42,117 nucleotides of DNA from Candidatus Nanohalarchaeota archaeon QJJ-9 (GCA_022865275.1 JALIDQ010000003.1:1-42117), one strand, 5' to 3'; positions 22,390-30,061 are shown, numbered from the stretch's first letter. Translations and numbers: made by a program. Notes: generated from the sequence alone by a model not told the origin.

Positions 22390-23085
22390 ATGCAAAAGTT
22401 CTGTCCAAGATGTGGAGAGGAAGTAGAGAAGGTTTACGGGAATAAAGGGCTATGTAAAGACTGCTTTATTGATAAAGAGGAGTTTGTAGAGATTCCTGAT
22501 GAGATAGAGTTCAGGCAGTGTTCTGTATGTAAGGACTATAAACTAGGTAATGTATGGAAGGAATACAAAACCGACCAGAACCTAGTCTATGACCTGATAA
22601 GCCAGTACGAGAAAGATAATGTTGATATGTCCGCCTCATATAGAAAGAAGGGAGAAAAATACGTTGTTAATGTTATGATGGTCAAGGAGGTAGACGAGAA
22701 AGAACTAAAGCAGACTAAGGAAGTCGTTCTCAAGCCAGAGAAGACGCAATGTGATAAGTGTTCAAAGTTTCGTGGCGGTTACTACAACGCTTTACTGCAG
22801 TTAAGGGGGAACATAACCGAGGATTCGCTTGGAGAGCTCATGGACCGCGCTTCAGATCTGACAAACGAAGATAGGAATGATTTTGTAGCGGATGTGGTGG
22901 AAAAACATGGCGGATACGATATCTATACTAGTACAAGGTCTATGGCAGAGAATCTTGTAAATATTCTAAAAGAAAAGTTTGAGATGGAAGTAAAACGTTC
23001 CAAGAAGCTGGTAGGAAAAGAGGACGGACAGAAGGTTTACAAGTCCACTATTTCTGCCCGGATAGAAGGGTATAAAAAGAGTTAA
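22390..23085 (+). CDS. nmd3: NMD3-like ribosome-maturation protein
   Basis: A 231-aa protein. The N-terminus has FCPRCGEEVE and LCKDCF, one zinc site. A second set is RQCSVCKDYKLGNVW and TQCDKCSKFRGGYYNALLQL, the most typical NMD3 stretch. The C-terminal part, GGYDIYTSTRSMAENLVNIL with KRSKKLVGKEDGQKVYKSTI, also fits the N-terminal half of eukaryotic NMD3, an adaptor for large-subunit export. In archaea a role in large-subunit assembly or quality control is inferred. Short spacing to DUF424 (3 nt) and aIF1A (26 nt) supports one transcript. Confidence 0.88.
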   Translation: MQKFCPRCGEEVEKVYGNKGLCKDCFIDKEEFVEIPDEIEFRQCSVCKDYKLGNVWKEYKTDQNLVYDLISQYEKDNVDMSASYRKKGEKYVVNVMMVKEVDEKELKQTKEVVLKPEKTQCDKCSKFRGGYYNALLQLRGNITEDSLGELMDRASDLTNEDRNDFVADVVEKHGGYDIYTSTRSMAENLVNILKEKFEMEVKRSKKLVGKEDGQKVYKSTISARIEGYKKS

Positions 23086-23111
23086 AAGTATAGGCATAGT
23101 TAGGTAAGAAT

Positions 23112-23423
23112 ATGGCTGAAGAAGAGAAAGAGGAGATAGGAAGGGTAAGAACACCTGACGATGACGAGGTTTTAGGAGTAGTACTTACCAAGCTTGGCTA
23201 CGGAAGGTTTAAAGTATACTGTAGCGACGGGAATGAACGAACTGCGAGGATTCCAGGTAGCAAGAGACGTTCTATGTGGGTAAAAGCTGATGACGTAGTC
23301 TTGATTGAGCCCTGGGACATTCAGGGCGATGAGAAAGGTGAGATAGTTTTTCATTACTCTAACGCACAAAAAGACTGGCTGGAAAACAAAGGTTTCCTTG
23401 ACGAGCTAAAAGAGTTTCTCTAG
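23112..23423 (+). CDS. eif1a: Translation initiation factor aIF1A
   Basis: A 103-aa OB-fold (S1-like) protein. EVLGVVLTKLGYGRFKVYCS and DGNERTARIPGSKRRSMWVK are diagnostic of the eIF1A/IF1 family, followed by ADDVVLIEPWDIQGDEKGEI. It binds the small ribosomal subunit A site during initiation. Upstream GTTAAAAGTA near 23081-23090 could be an internal promoter, and the gene ends 4 nt into the convergent zinc-ribbon gene. Confidence 0.96.
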   Translation: MAEEEKEEIGRVRTPDDDEVLGVVLTKLGYGRFKVYCSDGNERTARIPGSKRRSMWVKADDVVLIEPWDIQGDEKGEIVFHYSNAQKDWLENKGFLDELKEFL

Positions 23424-23782
23424 AACTTTTCGAATTCTTCGTATACCAGCTTTATACCGGGAATGATTAGTAATGCTCCCCATATACCCTGCGGATCCTT
23501 TAGCGCATAGGCGAGAGAGCCTAGGCTTAACACGGTTATTCCCGCACCTAACAGTATCCTAGATTTTTTTGGCTTTTTTTCGCGAATTTTTACTGCTGAG
23601 TCCTCTGGTTCAAGGCTTTCCTGGTATTCTCCCAGTCTTTCTTTCTCCACCTCTGGAAAAAGCTTCCCCTCATAGCCGCATTCCTGGCATTCGTAACGGT
23701 AGTCCAGCCCTACCGCTGAGATAAGGCTTGAGTTGTTCTGTATGTTCTCCGAACCGCAGTTGGGGCAGACTTTTTTCCTCAT
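23420..23782 (-). CDS. Small zinc-ribbon membrane protein
   Basis: A 120-aa protein. KKVCPNCGSENIQ and YECQECGYEG form one zinc ribbon (residues about 5-40). An acidic then basic linker (EKKPKKSR) leads to two hydrophobic helices (about 78-93, ILLGAGITVLSLGSLAYAL; and 100-113). The ribbon would face the cytoplasm. ATG 23782 was chosen because the longer frame runs into the Rio1 promoter and start. It is a frequent small-gene type in archaea with unknown function. Divergent from rio1, with 34 nt between starts. Confidence 0.65.
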   Translation of the reverse strand: MRKKVCPNCGSENIQNNSSLISAVGLDYRYECQECGYEGKLFPEVEKERLGEYQESLEPEDSAVKIREKKPKKSRILLGAGITVLSLGSLAYALKDPQGIWGALLIIPGIKLVYEEFEKF

Positions 23783-23786
23783 TCCT

Positions 23787-23794
23787 ATTTTAAG
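23787..23794 (+). promoter_or_regulatory. TATA promoter of the rio1 gene (leaderless)
   Basis: ATTTTAAG lies about 27 nt before ATG 23817, so transcription would begin at the start codon itself. No ribosome site precedes this ATG, in agreement with a leaderless mRNA. Confidence 0.45.
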
Positions 23795-23816
23795 TGTTGA
23801 ACGCCAAGACGTAAAT

Positions 23817-24542
23817 ATGTCCGAGTTTTGGTCAGATCCAGAGCTAAAGAAAAACTTCGAAAACGTTTTTAACAAGACTACACTGAAGTCTCTCTACGAT
23901 CTTTCGGATAAAGGGTTCTTTGACGTGTTGCATGGTGCGGTAAAGGATGGAAAAGAGTCTAAGATATTTGTTGCAGAGGATTCGGATGGCGAAAAACTTG
24001 CGGTTAAGATATATACCATAGAAGCGAGCAACTACGACGAGATGACCAAATACTTGTTCAACGACCCGCGTTTCGAAGGGATAAGCGATAAGAAAAGGGA
24101 TATAATCTTTGCATGGTGCAAGAAAGAGTTCAAGAACCTCAAAAAAGCAAATAGGATTGGTTTAAACGCTCCTAATCCCGTTGCATTCAATCGAAACGTT
24201 CTTATGATGGATTTTATAGGCGAAGGGTTTAAACCCGCTCCCAAGCTCAACGAAGTCAGGCTGGAGGAGCCTGAAAGAGAATTTAAATTTCTTATAGATC
24301 AGTTAAAGAAACTATACGCTGAAGAAAATTTGGTACATGGGGATATGAGTCCTTACAATATTTTATGGCACAGAAAACCATATCTCATCGACTTTAGCCA
24401 GGCAGTATTATCGTCCCACCCCCTTGCAGATGACCTGCTTGAAAGAGATTTAAAAAACCTTGTGGAACATTTTAACAAAGAATATAGTCTTAGCAAGGAT
24501 TTAAAAGAAGTTATAAGCTTTGTAAGGTCTGAGAAGGACTAA
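23817..24542 (+). CDS. rio1: RIO1-type atypical protein kinase
   Basis: A 241-aa protein. It contains a Gly-poor ATP loop GAVKDGKESKIFVAED (about 41-56), LAVKIYTIEASNY with the ATP-binding Lys, the long RIO1 insertion, and ARFNRNV/LMMDFIGEG-type hinge sequence. The catalytic loop is VHGDMSPYNILW (about 173-184), followed by the metal-binding YLIDFSQAVLSSHP, where RIO1 has the same D-x-S-Q. RIO1 acts in late small-subunit maturation. The aIF1A-rio1-KH (Dim2/Pno1) order is a well-known archaeal neighbourhood, which supports that role. The start at 23817 is favoured by the TATA spacing and by MSEFW at the usual distance from the kinase core. Confidence 0.92.
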   Translation: MSEFWSDPELKKNFENVFNKTTLKSLYDLSDKGFFDVLHGAVKDGKESKIFVAEDSDGEKLAVKIYTIEASNYDEMTKYLFNDPRFEGISDKKRDIIFAWCKKEFKNLKKANRIGLNAPNPVAFNRNVLMMDFIGEGFKPAPKLNEVRLEEPEREFKFLIDQLKKLYAEENLVHGDMSPYNILWHRKPYLIDFSQAVLSSHPLADDLLERDLKNLVEHFNKEYSLSKDLKEVISFVRSEKD

Positions 24543-24558
24543 AACCTCCGTTTAAAAA

Positions 24559-24567
24559 CCTTTTTTA
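24559..24567 (+). terminator. T-run after rio1
   Basis: CCTTTTTTAAG follows the rio1 stop within 30 nt. It is a modest T-run that could end the transcript just before the KH gene promoter. Confidence 0.35.
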
Positions 24568-24575
24568 AGCCATAA

Positions 24576-24589
24576 AACATTTAAATGTT
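24576..24589 (+). promoter_or_regulatory. TATA promoter of the KH gene inside a 14-bp perfect palindrome
   Basis: AACATTTAAATGTT is fully self-complementary and contains the TATA element TTTAAATG about 26 nt before the GTG at 24608. The transcript would be leaderless. The palindrome may be incidental, since TTTAAA is itself palindromic, or may mark a dimeric binding site over the promoter. Confidence 0.5.
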
Positions 24590-24607
24590 GGAAAGGTGTT
24601 TTAATCC

Positions 24608-25111
24608 GTGAGAGTAGAAAGAATTCCGGACGAGAGAGTTGGTGTTCTGATAGGTGAGGACGGTGAAACTGTCGAAGAACTGAAGGAGCTCACCAATACA
24701 GAGATAGAGGTAGATGAAGGAGAGATAAATGTAGAAGGAGAAGATCCCATGGAGGAAATACGGGCTCAGAGGATAGTAAAGGCTATAGGAAGAGGTTTTT
24801 CGCCTGAAAAAGCTTTTAGGCTTTTGGAAGACAACTCGGATATTGCTATAATCGATGTCACCGACTACGAGGAGACAAAGAACGGAAAAGAGCGCATAAA
24901 AGGCCGGGTTATAGGAAGGGACGGCGAAGCAAAGGAACACATAGAGAACGAGACGGATACGGAGATATCTGTCTATGGGAAGACTGTGTCTATACTTGGA
25001 GAAGTCAAAAACGTCCATATAGCTAAGAAAGCGGTTGAGAAGCTTTTGGAAGGAAGGTCTCACGGTACGGCTTATCAAGTCATCGATAAGAACAGACAAA
25101 AACTTATTTAG
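24608..25111 (+). CDS. KH-domain protein of the Dim2/Pno1 (KRR1-related) family
   Basis: A 167-aa protein with a GTG start. KH1 has DERVGVLIGEDGETVEELKE (the GxxGxxxxx loop) and TEIEVDEGEINVEG. AQRIVKAIGRGFSPEKAFRL, typical of the Dim2 family, bridges to KH2, with IKGRVIGRDGEAKEHIENET, TEISVYGKTVSILGE and IAKKAVEKLLEG. The C-terminus SHGTAYQVIDKNRQKL is also in the family. Archaeal Dim2 binds the 3' end of 16S rRNA precursor together with aIF2-alpha or Rio1. It precedes top6B by 10 nt. The predicted leaderless mRNA agrees with the lack of a ribosome site. Confidence 0.9.
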   Translation: MRVERIPDERVGVLIGEDGETVEELKELTNTEIEVDEGEINVEGEDPMEEIRAQRIVKAIGRGFSPEKAFRLLEDNSDIAIIDVTDYEETKNGKERIKGRVIGRDGEAKEHIENETDTEISVYGKTVSILGEVKNVHIAKKAVEKLLEGRSHGTAYQVIDKNRQKLI

Positions 25112-25121
25112 AGGTGTAAAA

Positions 25122-26687
25122 ATGGCGGATCACAGAGAGATATCAGTTGCGGAGTTTTTCGAGAAAAACAGACATCTTTTAGGGTTCAACAACCCTCAGA
25201 AAGCGATTATAACATGTGTAAAAGAGGCGGTAGACAATTCTCTTGACGCCTGTGAGGAGGAGAAGATACTTCCTGAGATCCATGTGAACGTAGAAGAGAC
25301 AGGAGATGAAAGACTAAGGCTTCAGGTAAAGGATAACGCTGTAGGAATAGACCGCTCGAAGATTCCGAAGATTTTTGGAAAGCTTCTCTACGGTTCAAAG
25401 TTCCACAAACTCCAGCAGACCCGAGGCCAGCAGGGTATAGGTATTTCCGCTTCAGGCCTTTACGCACAGCTTACTACTGGAAAGCCGGTAAAGATCTATT
25501 CGAAGAAGAAGGGTAACGAAGACACACACATGTTCAAAGTTCATATAGATACGCAGGAAAACGAGCCGGAGATCGTGGAGGATAGGATAGTCGATGACTA
25601 TGACTTTGATCATGGTACAAGCATTGATATGGAGATAGAGGGTAAGTACACGCATGGTCACCACTCGGTACCTACTTACCTGAAACATACTGCTATAATG
25701 AATCCTTATGCGAAGCTTGTGCTCAACGAGCCGGATGGTAACAAGATAGAGTATCCACGCGTGTCTAAGGACTTGCCTCCAAGGCCTAAGGAAATCAAGC
25801 CCCATCCACACGGTGTCGAGCTCGGAATTCTTATGCGTATGGTTGAAAATACGAACGCTAGAACTGTTTCAAGCTTCCTCAAGTCAGAATTTACCCGGGT
25901 AGGAAGGACTTCTGCCGAAAACATTCTCGAGAAAGCAGGGATAAACAAGAAAAAGAGACCTCCAACCCTTGAAAAAGCCGATATGGAGGACTTGCTGGAC
26001 GCTATGCAGAATGTAAACCTCCAAAACCCACCTACCAACTGTCTTTCCCCTATAGGAGAACGGCTGATCGATGAAGGTTTGGAGAAGGAGCTTAACCCAG
26101 AGTTTGTTGCATCAGTTACCCGTAGTCCGTCGGTTTATAGAGGAAACCCTTACCAGATAGAGGCTGCTATTGCCTTTGGCGGCGATATAAAATCTAAGGG
26201 CACCTACAAAATGCTAAGATACGCGAATAAAGTCCCTCTTCTGTACAAGAAATCAAGCTGCGCTACGACTAAGGCGGTAAGAGAGACCGACTGGTCGCGC
26301 TACGGTCTCAAGCAGAAGGGAGAGAGGCCTAAAGGTCCGGTATATATACTTGTCCATATGGCCTCTGTGTGGGTGCCTTTCACATCTGAGGGTAAGGAGG
26401 CTGTGGCTAACTACCCTGAAATCGTTAAGGAGATGAAACTTGCTCTCCAGGAGGTAGGAAGAAAGACCAAAACTTATCTGAGCAAGAAAAGAAAGGCTAA
26501 GGCTAGGAAAAAGAAGAAAAAACAGCTTACAGCCTATGGAAAGGTTGTATCCCCTTCAATAGCTGATTTAGCGGGCGCGGAGGATGAAAGGGTAAAGGAG
26601 CAGCTTATGGAGATACTAAACGACAGATACGGTGAAACTTCCCAAGAAAAGGTGGAGAGCCAGGTGATAAAGAATGACAGAACTTGA
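25122..26687 (+). CDS. top6B: DNA topoisomerase VI subunit B
   Basis: A 521-aa protein, the ATP-binding half of the A2B2 type IIB topoisomerase that relaxes and decatenates DNA. The GHKL ATPase motifs are CVKEAVDNSLDACEEE (N box), LQVKDNAVGID (G1) and TRGQQGIGISASGLYAQLTT (G2). An H2TH part (EFTRVGRTSAENILEKAGIN) and the transducer follow, the latter including AAIAFGG, VPLLYKKSSCATTKAVRET and HMASVWVPFTSEGKEAVANY. Start 25122 was chosen because GAGGTG stands 5 nt before it and the longer frame runs through the KH gene. Its 3' end overlaps top6A by 14 nt, indicating translational coupling. Confidence 0.97.
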   Translation: MADHREISVAEFFEKNRHLLGFNNPQKAIITCVKEAVDNSLDACEEEKILPEIHVNVEETGDERLRLQVKDNAVGIDRSKIPKIFGKLLYGSKFHKLQQTRGQQGIGISASGLYAQLTTGKPVKIYSKKKGNEDTHMFKVHIDTQENEPEIVEDRIVDDYDFDHGTSIDMEIEGKYTHGHHSVPTYLKHTAIMNPYAKLVLNEPDGNKIEYPRVSKDLPPRPKEIKPHPHGVELGILMRMVENTNARTVSSFLKSEFTRVGRTSAENILEKAGINKKKRPPTLEKADMEDLLDAMQNVNLQNPPTNCLSPIGERLIDEGLEKELNPEFVASVTRSPSVYRGNPYQIEAAIAFGGDIKSKGTYKMLRYANKVPLLYKKSSCATTKAVRETDWSRYGLKQKGERPKGPVYILVHMASVWVPFTSEGKEAVANYPEIVKEMKLALQEVGRKTKTYLSKKRKAKARKKKKKQLTAYGKVVSPSIADLAGAEDERVKEQLMEILNDRYGETSQEKVESQVIKNDRT

Positions 26688-27795
26688 GAGGGATGAGGTA
26701 ACTAAGGAGAAACTCCAGAAACTGGGGCATAGGATACTGAAACAGATAGAGGAAGGTGAGAATCCGGAGTTTGAGAAACCTGTGAGGTCCCGCTCGAATG
26801 TGGAATACGATGAAGAGGAGAAAGTTCTCACACTCGGCGATAAAAAATCCAGTAGGGAGTTCATGAATATAGGGCATGCGAGAAAGTTCATGCAGACGAT
26901 GATGATAGCTTCAAAGTGTAAAGAGCTTATAGAAGAGGGTAGAACCGCTTCTGTACGAGAACTGTACTACCAACTGAAGCATACTATCCCCGGGCTGGAT
27001 GAGAACACTTTAGAGGATCAGGAAGAGTCTGACCCAGTTATTGTAGACCTTGAAACAGCTCTTGACGCGATAAGAGAGCAGATGCATCTTATAGCTGACC
27101 CAAGAGGAACTTTGTTCGGCCCTATAAAGATCGAGCAGCAGGGCGATGTTATGGACGCGATGAAGATGGGTCGTTCAGGAATCGCTATCCCATCGATTGT
27201 GGATGACTACAACTTCGTAGAGCACGATGCAGACTATGTGTTAGTTGTTGAGACAGCTGCGATGGTTAACAGGCTTGTGGAGGAAAACTTTCATGAGGAA
27301 AACAACGCGATTCTTATATCCACGCAGGGACAGCCTTCAAGAGGAGCCAGGCGTTTGACTAATATGTTTGCCAACCAGTTAGACCTTCCTATCTACGTGT
27401 TTACTGACGGGGATCCATGGGGTTACTATATCTATTCTGTGCTGAGGGCGGGCTCTATGAACCTTGCTTTCGAGTCAGATAGGCTTGCGACTCCTGAGGC
27501 TAACTTGGTAGGTATGACTATGAGCGATGTACAGGAGTACGGGCTGGAAAACGTTACTGAGAACCTTAAAGGGAAGCCTAAAGATAAGAAAGGCGGCCCT
27601 ACAAAGGACTACAAGCGAGCCCGAGATCTTATGGACTACGAATGGTTCCAGCAGGATGAATGGCAGGATCAGCTCCAGACTATGCTTGATAAGGGTATAC
27701 GTGTAGAGCAGCAGGCTCTCGCCTCGAATAACCTCCAGTTCGTTTCTGAGACCTACTTGCCTGAGAAAATCGAGCGTGGAGATTTCCTTCCATAG
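26674..27795 (+). CDS. top6A: DNA topoisomerase VI subunit A (Spo11-like)
   Basis: A 373-aa protein. The 5Y-CAP domain contains SVRELYYQLKHT, where Tyr99, the second of the pair, is the expected DNA-cleaving residue by analogy with Spo11. The Toprim domain has the acidic residues in YVLVVETAAMVNRL and FTDGDPWGYYIYSVLRAG, followed by PEANLVGMTMSDVQEYGL. It makes the double-strand break through which another duplex passes. It overlaps the end of top6B by 14 nt. The pair is complete. Confidence 0.97.
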   Translation: MTELERDEVTKEKLQKLGHRILKQIEEGENPEFEKPVRSRSNVEYDEEEKVLTLGDKKSSREFMNIGHARKFMQTMMIASKCKELIEEGRTASVRELYYQLKHTIPGLDENTLEDQEESDPVIVDLETALDAIREQMHLIADPRGTLFGPIKIEQQGDVMDAMKMGRSGIAIPSIVDDYNFVEHDADYVLVVETAAMVNRLVEENFHEENNAILISTQGQPSRGARRLTNMFANQLDLPIYVFTDGDPWGYYIYSVLRAGSMNLAFESDRLATPEANLVGMTMSDVQEYGLENVTENLKGKPKDKKGGPTKDYKRARDLMDYEWFQQDEWQDQLQTMLDKGIRVEQQALASNNLQFVSETYLPEKIERGDFLP

Positions 27796-27805
27796 GTGAA
27801 TAGCT

Positions 27806-28057
27806 TTGAAAACAGCAAATAACCTCAATATAGAAAAGAAAGGTGAGGTAGAAGCAGAAAAGAAGGGTTTAGAGGAAACTAAGAAACTTGAATGGGGAAG
27901 GGTAGACGATGAAGAGGCTGGAAGTTACCAGAACACTTTAGGAGTGAAAGACGGGGAGTACAAGGATAGAGGAGAGGACGATAAAGGAAGTTTCTTCCTC
28001 TATGAGGTTGAAGGTGAGGAGTACAAGGTTTACAAGGACGATATCAACCCGGACTAA
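27806..28057 (+). CDS. Small acidic/basic hypothetical protein (83 aa, TTG start)
   Basis: I do not recognise it. TTG 27806 is preceded by AGGTGA (27794-27799) at 6 nt. The first 25 residues are mostly Lys/Glu, then KLEWGRVDDEEAGSYQNTLG and GSFFLYEVEGEEYKVYKDD suggest a small beta-rich domain. No Cys, membrane helix or signal. It follows top6A by 10 nt and ends before the tRNA-Phe promoter, so it is probably the last gene of that run. Confidence 0.6.
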   Translation: MKTANNLNIEKKGEVEAEKKGLEETKKLEWGRVDDEEAGSYQNTLGVKDGEYKDRGEDDKGSFFLYEVEGEEYKVYKDDINPD

Positions 28058-28061
28058 AAAC

Positions 28062-28071
28062 TTATATAAGT
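28062..28071 (+). promoter_or_regulatory. TATA promoter of tRNA-Phe
   Basis: CTTATATAAG, a 10-bp palindromic TATA box, is placed about 36 nt before the mature tRNA 5' end, allowing a leader of about 10 nt removed by RNase P. Confidence 0.55.
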
Positions 28072-28102
28072 GCTTCCTGAAACAATCTTTACCCGGTTAC
28101 TC

Positions 28103-28176
28103 GGGAACGTAGCTCAGCCTGGGAGAGCGCGAGACTGAAGATCTCGTTGTCCCCGGTTCAAATCCGGGCGTTCCCA
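28103..28176 (+). tRNA. tRNA-Phe (anticodon GAA)
   Basis: Cloverleaf: acceptor GGGAACG/CGTTCCC, D-stem GCTC/GAGC, anticodon stem CGAGA/TCTCG with loop CTGAAGA (GAA, read as Phe), T-stem CCCGG/CCGGG with TTCAAAT. 28176 is the discriminator A. CCA is not encoded and there is no intron. Parts of its 3' end recur downstream (see repeat). Confidence 0.96.
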
Positions 28177-28194
28177 TATCAAAGATATGCTCTA

Positions 28195-28355
28195 GCCCTG
28201 ATTTGAACAAGCAGAAAATCTCTGATTTTCAAGTTCAAATCCCGGCGTTCCCATTTTTGGTTTCCATTGTCTTCTTGGACTCGAGCCATAGGCGAGAGTG
28301 GAACCTTTTCAAGCTTCTTAGGGTAGGACTCCCCTAATAGTTCCGGGCGTTCCCA
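28195..28355 (+). repeat. Partial copies of the tRNA-Phe 3' end and an inverted T-arm copy
   Basis: 28233-28253 matches tRNA-Phe positions 28156-28176 at 20 of 21 bases. 28342-28355 matches 28163-28176 at 14 of 14. GCCCTGATTTGAAC (28195-28208) is an inverted copy of the T-arm with one mismatch. The inverted and first direct copy can pair (GATTTGAAC 28200-28208 with GTTCAAATC 28233-28241), enclosing a second stem, GAAAATC-TCT-GATTTTC. The copies lie 77 and 179 nt from the original. They may be old attachment sites of elements integrating at the tRNA gene, or decayed tRNA duplicates. Confidence 0.75.
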
Positions 28356-28360
28356 CTGGT

Positions 28361-29200
28361 CTATTTTTCTCTGAGCTCTCTGCATTTTTCTATGTTCCAC
28401 TGGTAGCCTTTCCCTGAATCAGGAGTCTCTAGAACCATTGGCTTGTCTTTAAGCTTTTTATGGCTCAACAAAAGCTTGAAAGATTTCTCCCCTATGTATC
28501 CTTTTCCGATATCTGCGTGCTCGTCTTTTTCAGATTCAAGAGGATTCTTTGAATCGTTGAGATGGAGCACATGAAGGTTTTTCAGCCCTATCTCTGAATC
28601 AAACTTATCTACAAGAGATTCGAGCTCTTTTTCTGTTGAGAAATCGTAGCCTGCTGCGTACATGTGGCAGGTATCCAAGCATATACCTAGCTTGTCGTAA
28701 CCATAGCTTGACTTCTGCACCATCCTGTCCAACGATTCGAAAGTTTTTCCGATGGTTGTTCCCTTGCCTGCAGTGTTTTCAAGTAGTACAGTTACGTTTT
28801 CCGGAATATCGAGCTTTGATAGGCGGGAGGCGACGTTTTCTATTCCTTCTTCTATTCCCGCGCCTGTATGCGCGCCTGGGTGAAATACGTAATATTCTAT
28901 CCCCAGCTTCGCCGCGGCGTTGATCTCTTCCTGAACCGCTTTAACCGACTTCTTAGCCAAATCATCCTTTGGCGTTGCCAGGTTTATCAGATAAGTTGCG
29001 TGGACTACCCAGGGCTTGATATTATTCTCCTTGCAGGCGTTCTTAAACTCTTCCGCTTCTTTCTTGCTCGGCTTGCTTACCTTCCAACCTCTAGGAGAGC
29101 CTGGAAAGATCTGTCCACAGTTTCCACCTATTTTTCCTTGTCTATTCACAGCTTCCGGATATCCTCCACTTATCGATACATGACCGCCTATTCTGAACAT
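28361..29200 (-). CDS. nfo: Endonuclease IV (apurinic/apyrimidinic endonuclease)
   Basis: A 279-aa TIM-barrel protein of the Nfo family, for base-excision repair. Metal-binding motifs, in order: GGHVSISGG (His near the N-terminus), VVHATYLINLATP, YYVFHPGAHTG (His), VLLENTAGKG (Glu), GICLDTCHMYAAGYD (Asp/His), HVLHLNDSKNP (His/Asp), DEHADIGKGYIG (Asp-His) and MVLETPDS (Glu). All expected metal ligands seem present, so it should be active on three zinc ions. It is convergent with the tRNA-Phe region and divergent from tRNA-Asn. Confidence 0.96.
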   Translation of the reverse strand: MFRIGGHVSISGGYPEAVNRQGKIGGNCGQIFPGSPRGWKVSKPSKKEAEEFKNACKENNIKPWVVHATYLINLATPKDDLAKKSVKAVQEEINAAAKLGIEYYVFHPGAHTGAGIEEGIENVASRLSKLDIPENVTVLLENTAGKGTTIGKTFESLDRMVQKSSYGYDKLGICLDTCHMYAAGYDFSTEKELESLVDKFDSEIGLKNLHVLHLNDSKNPLESEKDEHADIGKGYIGEKSFKLLLSHKKLKDKPMVLETPDSGKGYQWNIEKCRELREK

Positions 29201-29251
29201 AAGGAGGTTTTTCTTCCCGAAGTTGAAGTAAGTTTCGCAGCAAGTAGAAAC

Positions 29252-29260
29252 TATTTTAAA
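29252..29260 (+). promoter_or_regulatory. TATA promoter of tRNA-Asn
   Basis: TATTTTAAA lies about 38 nt before the mature tRNA-Asn 5' end, a spacing like that of the tRNA-Phe box. Confidence 0.4.
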
Positions 29261-29293
29261 GATGGTTTCAGTTGTATCTTTATGCTACGCGTT

Positions 29294-29368
29294 GCCGAGG
29301 TAGCTTAGTTGGCCTAAAGCGCGTGGCTGTTAACCACGAGATCGCCGGTTCGAACCCGGCCCTCGGCG
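29294..29368 (+). tRNA. tRNA-Asn (anticodon GTT)
   Basis: Cloverleaf: acceptor GCCGAGG/CCTCGGC, D-stem GCTT/AAGC, anticodon stem CGTGG/CCACG with loop CTGTTAA (GTT, Asn), T-stem GCCGG/CCGGC with TTCGAAC. 29368 is the discriminator G. CCA is not encoded and no intron is visible. Confidence 0.96.
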
Positions 29369-29378
29369 CTTCTTAGGT

Positions 29379-29573
29379 TTAATCTGGTGATTGGAAGATA
29401 TCTTCTATCTTCGATTCAAAGAAATCTGCTATCTTGAAAGCGAGTTCCAGTGAAGGATCGTATTTTCCAGTCTCTATCGCGTTGATGGTCTGGCGTGAAA
29501 CGCTTAACTTTTCGGCAAGGTCTTCCTGCGTCAAGTCTTTCTTAGCACGGTAAACTTTCAGATCGTTCTCCAT
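29379..29573 (-). CDS. XRE-family (Cro/CI-like) transcriptional regulator
   Basis: A 64-aa protein consisting only of a five-helix HTH: VYRAKKDLTQEDLAEKLSVS, RQTINAIETGKYDPSLELAF and KIADFFESKIEDIF. It belongs to the minimal YozG-like group, often encoded beside small membrane proteins. The membrane protein gene lies immediately upstream on the same strand with one base between them, so they form a pair, and the regulator probably controls the pair's own promoter near 30020. Confidence 0.9.
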   Translation of the reverse strand: MENDLKVYRAKKDLTQEDLAEKLSVSRQTINAIETGKYDPSLELAFKIADFFESKIEDIFQSPD

Positions 29574-29574
29574 A

Positions 29575-29985
29575 CTAAATCTTCCTCCTATAATAGAAGA
29601 ACGCTACCGCGTAGGTTACGCCTGTAAAACCGAACAGTAACGATAGGATAGGCTCGGCTTCAGGGCTAAACTTGGTTATAGAGACTCCAGCGAACAAGAA
29701 TCCTAGGATGGGAAAAAACAGCTGGAAAGTTCTGTAAGCAGATTTCTCAGCTATTCTATACGATCTCTCGTCTTCTATGTTTCCAGGCTTCTTTTTCTGA
29801 TATTTTTTGAGTGCTGTTATCAGAAGCGCGGCTATACCCGCTCCCATAAAGGCGGCCCAAGCAGTATTCGCATTTAAAACCCAGGAAGGCTTTTGTAGAT
29901 TCACATATATCCCAGTCAGTATAAGCAAAGCTCCCAGAGAGACCATAAGGGTTTCTCGAGTTTCTCGAGTTCTAAACTTTTCCAT
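29575..29985 (-). CDS. Four-helix membrane protein, DUF2178-like
   Basis: About 136 aa. Four hydrophobic helices: LMVSLGALLILTGIYVNL, AWAAFMGAGIAALLITAL, FFPILGFLFAGVSI and LLFGFTGVTYAVAFFYY. Between helices 2 and 3 is the polar segment IEDERSYRIAEKSAYRTFQ, the D-E-R-x-x-x-I signature of DUF2178. Such proteins are usually encoded with an XRE regulator, as here; function unknown. Start ATG 29985; GTG 29994 is possible. A minus-strand TTTATATAC near 30019-30027 is a good TATA box for either start. Confidence 0.75.
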   Translation of the reverse strand: MEKFRTRETRETLMVSLGALLILTGIYVNLQKPSWVLNANTAWAAFMGAGIAALLITALKKYQKKKPGNIEDERSYRIAEKSAYRTFQLFFPILGFLFAGVSITKFSPEAEPILSLLFGFTGVTYAVAFFYYRRKI

Positions 29986-30061
29986 CTTAACCACTAGTAA
30001 AGTATAGTCTACCTAATGTATATAAACCTTTACATAAAATTCTCCTTAAGAGCTCAAACAA

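Noticed and set aside
24581-25099. 172-aa frame antisense to the KH gene
   Set aside because: Covers the two KH domains on the other strand and is Tyr/Phe/Leu-rich without motifs, a shadow frame.
28179-28400. 73-aa minus-strand frame across the tRNA-Phe 3' repeats
   Set aside because: It overlaps the 3' end of the endonuclease IV gene and its sequence comes from repeat DNA; no start signal.
29951-29969. Tandem TTTCTCGAG repeat
   Set aside because: Two units only, inside the start of the DUF2178-like gene, where they encode a repeated Thr-Arg-Glu; no sign of function at DNA level.
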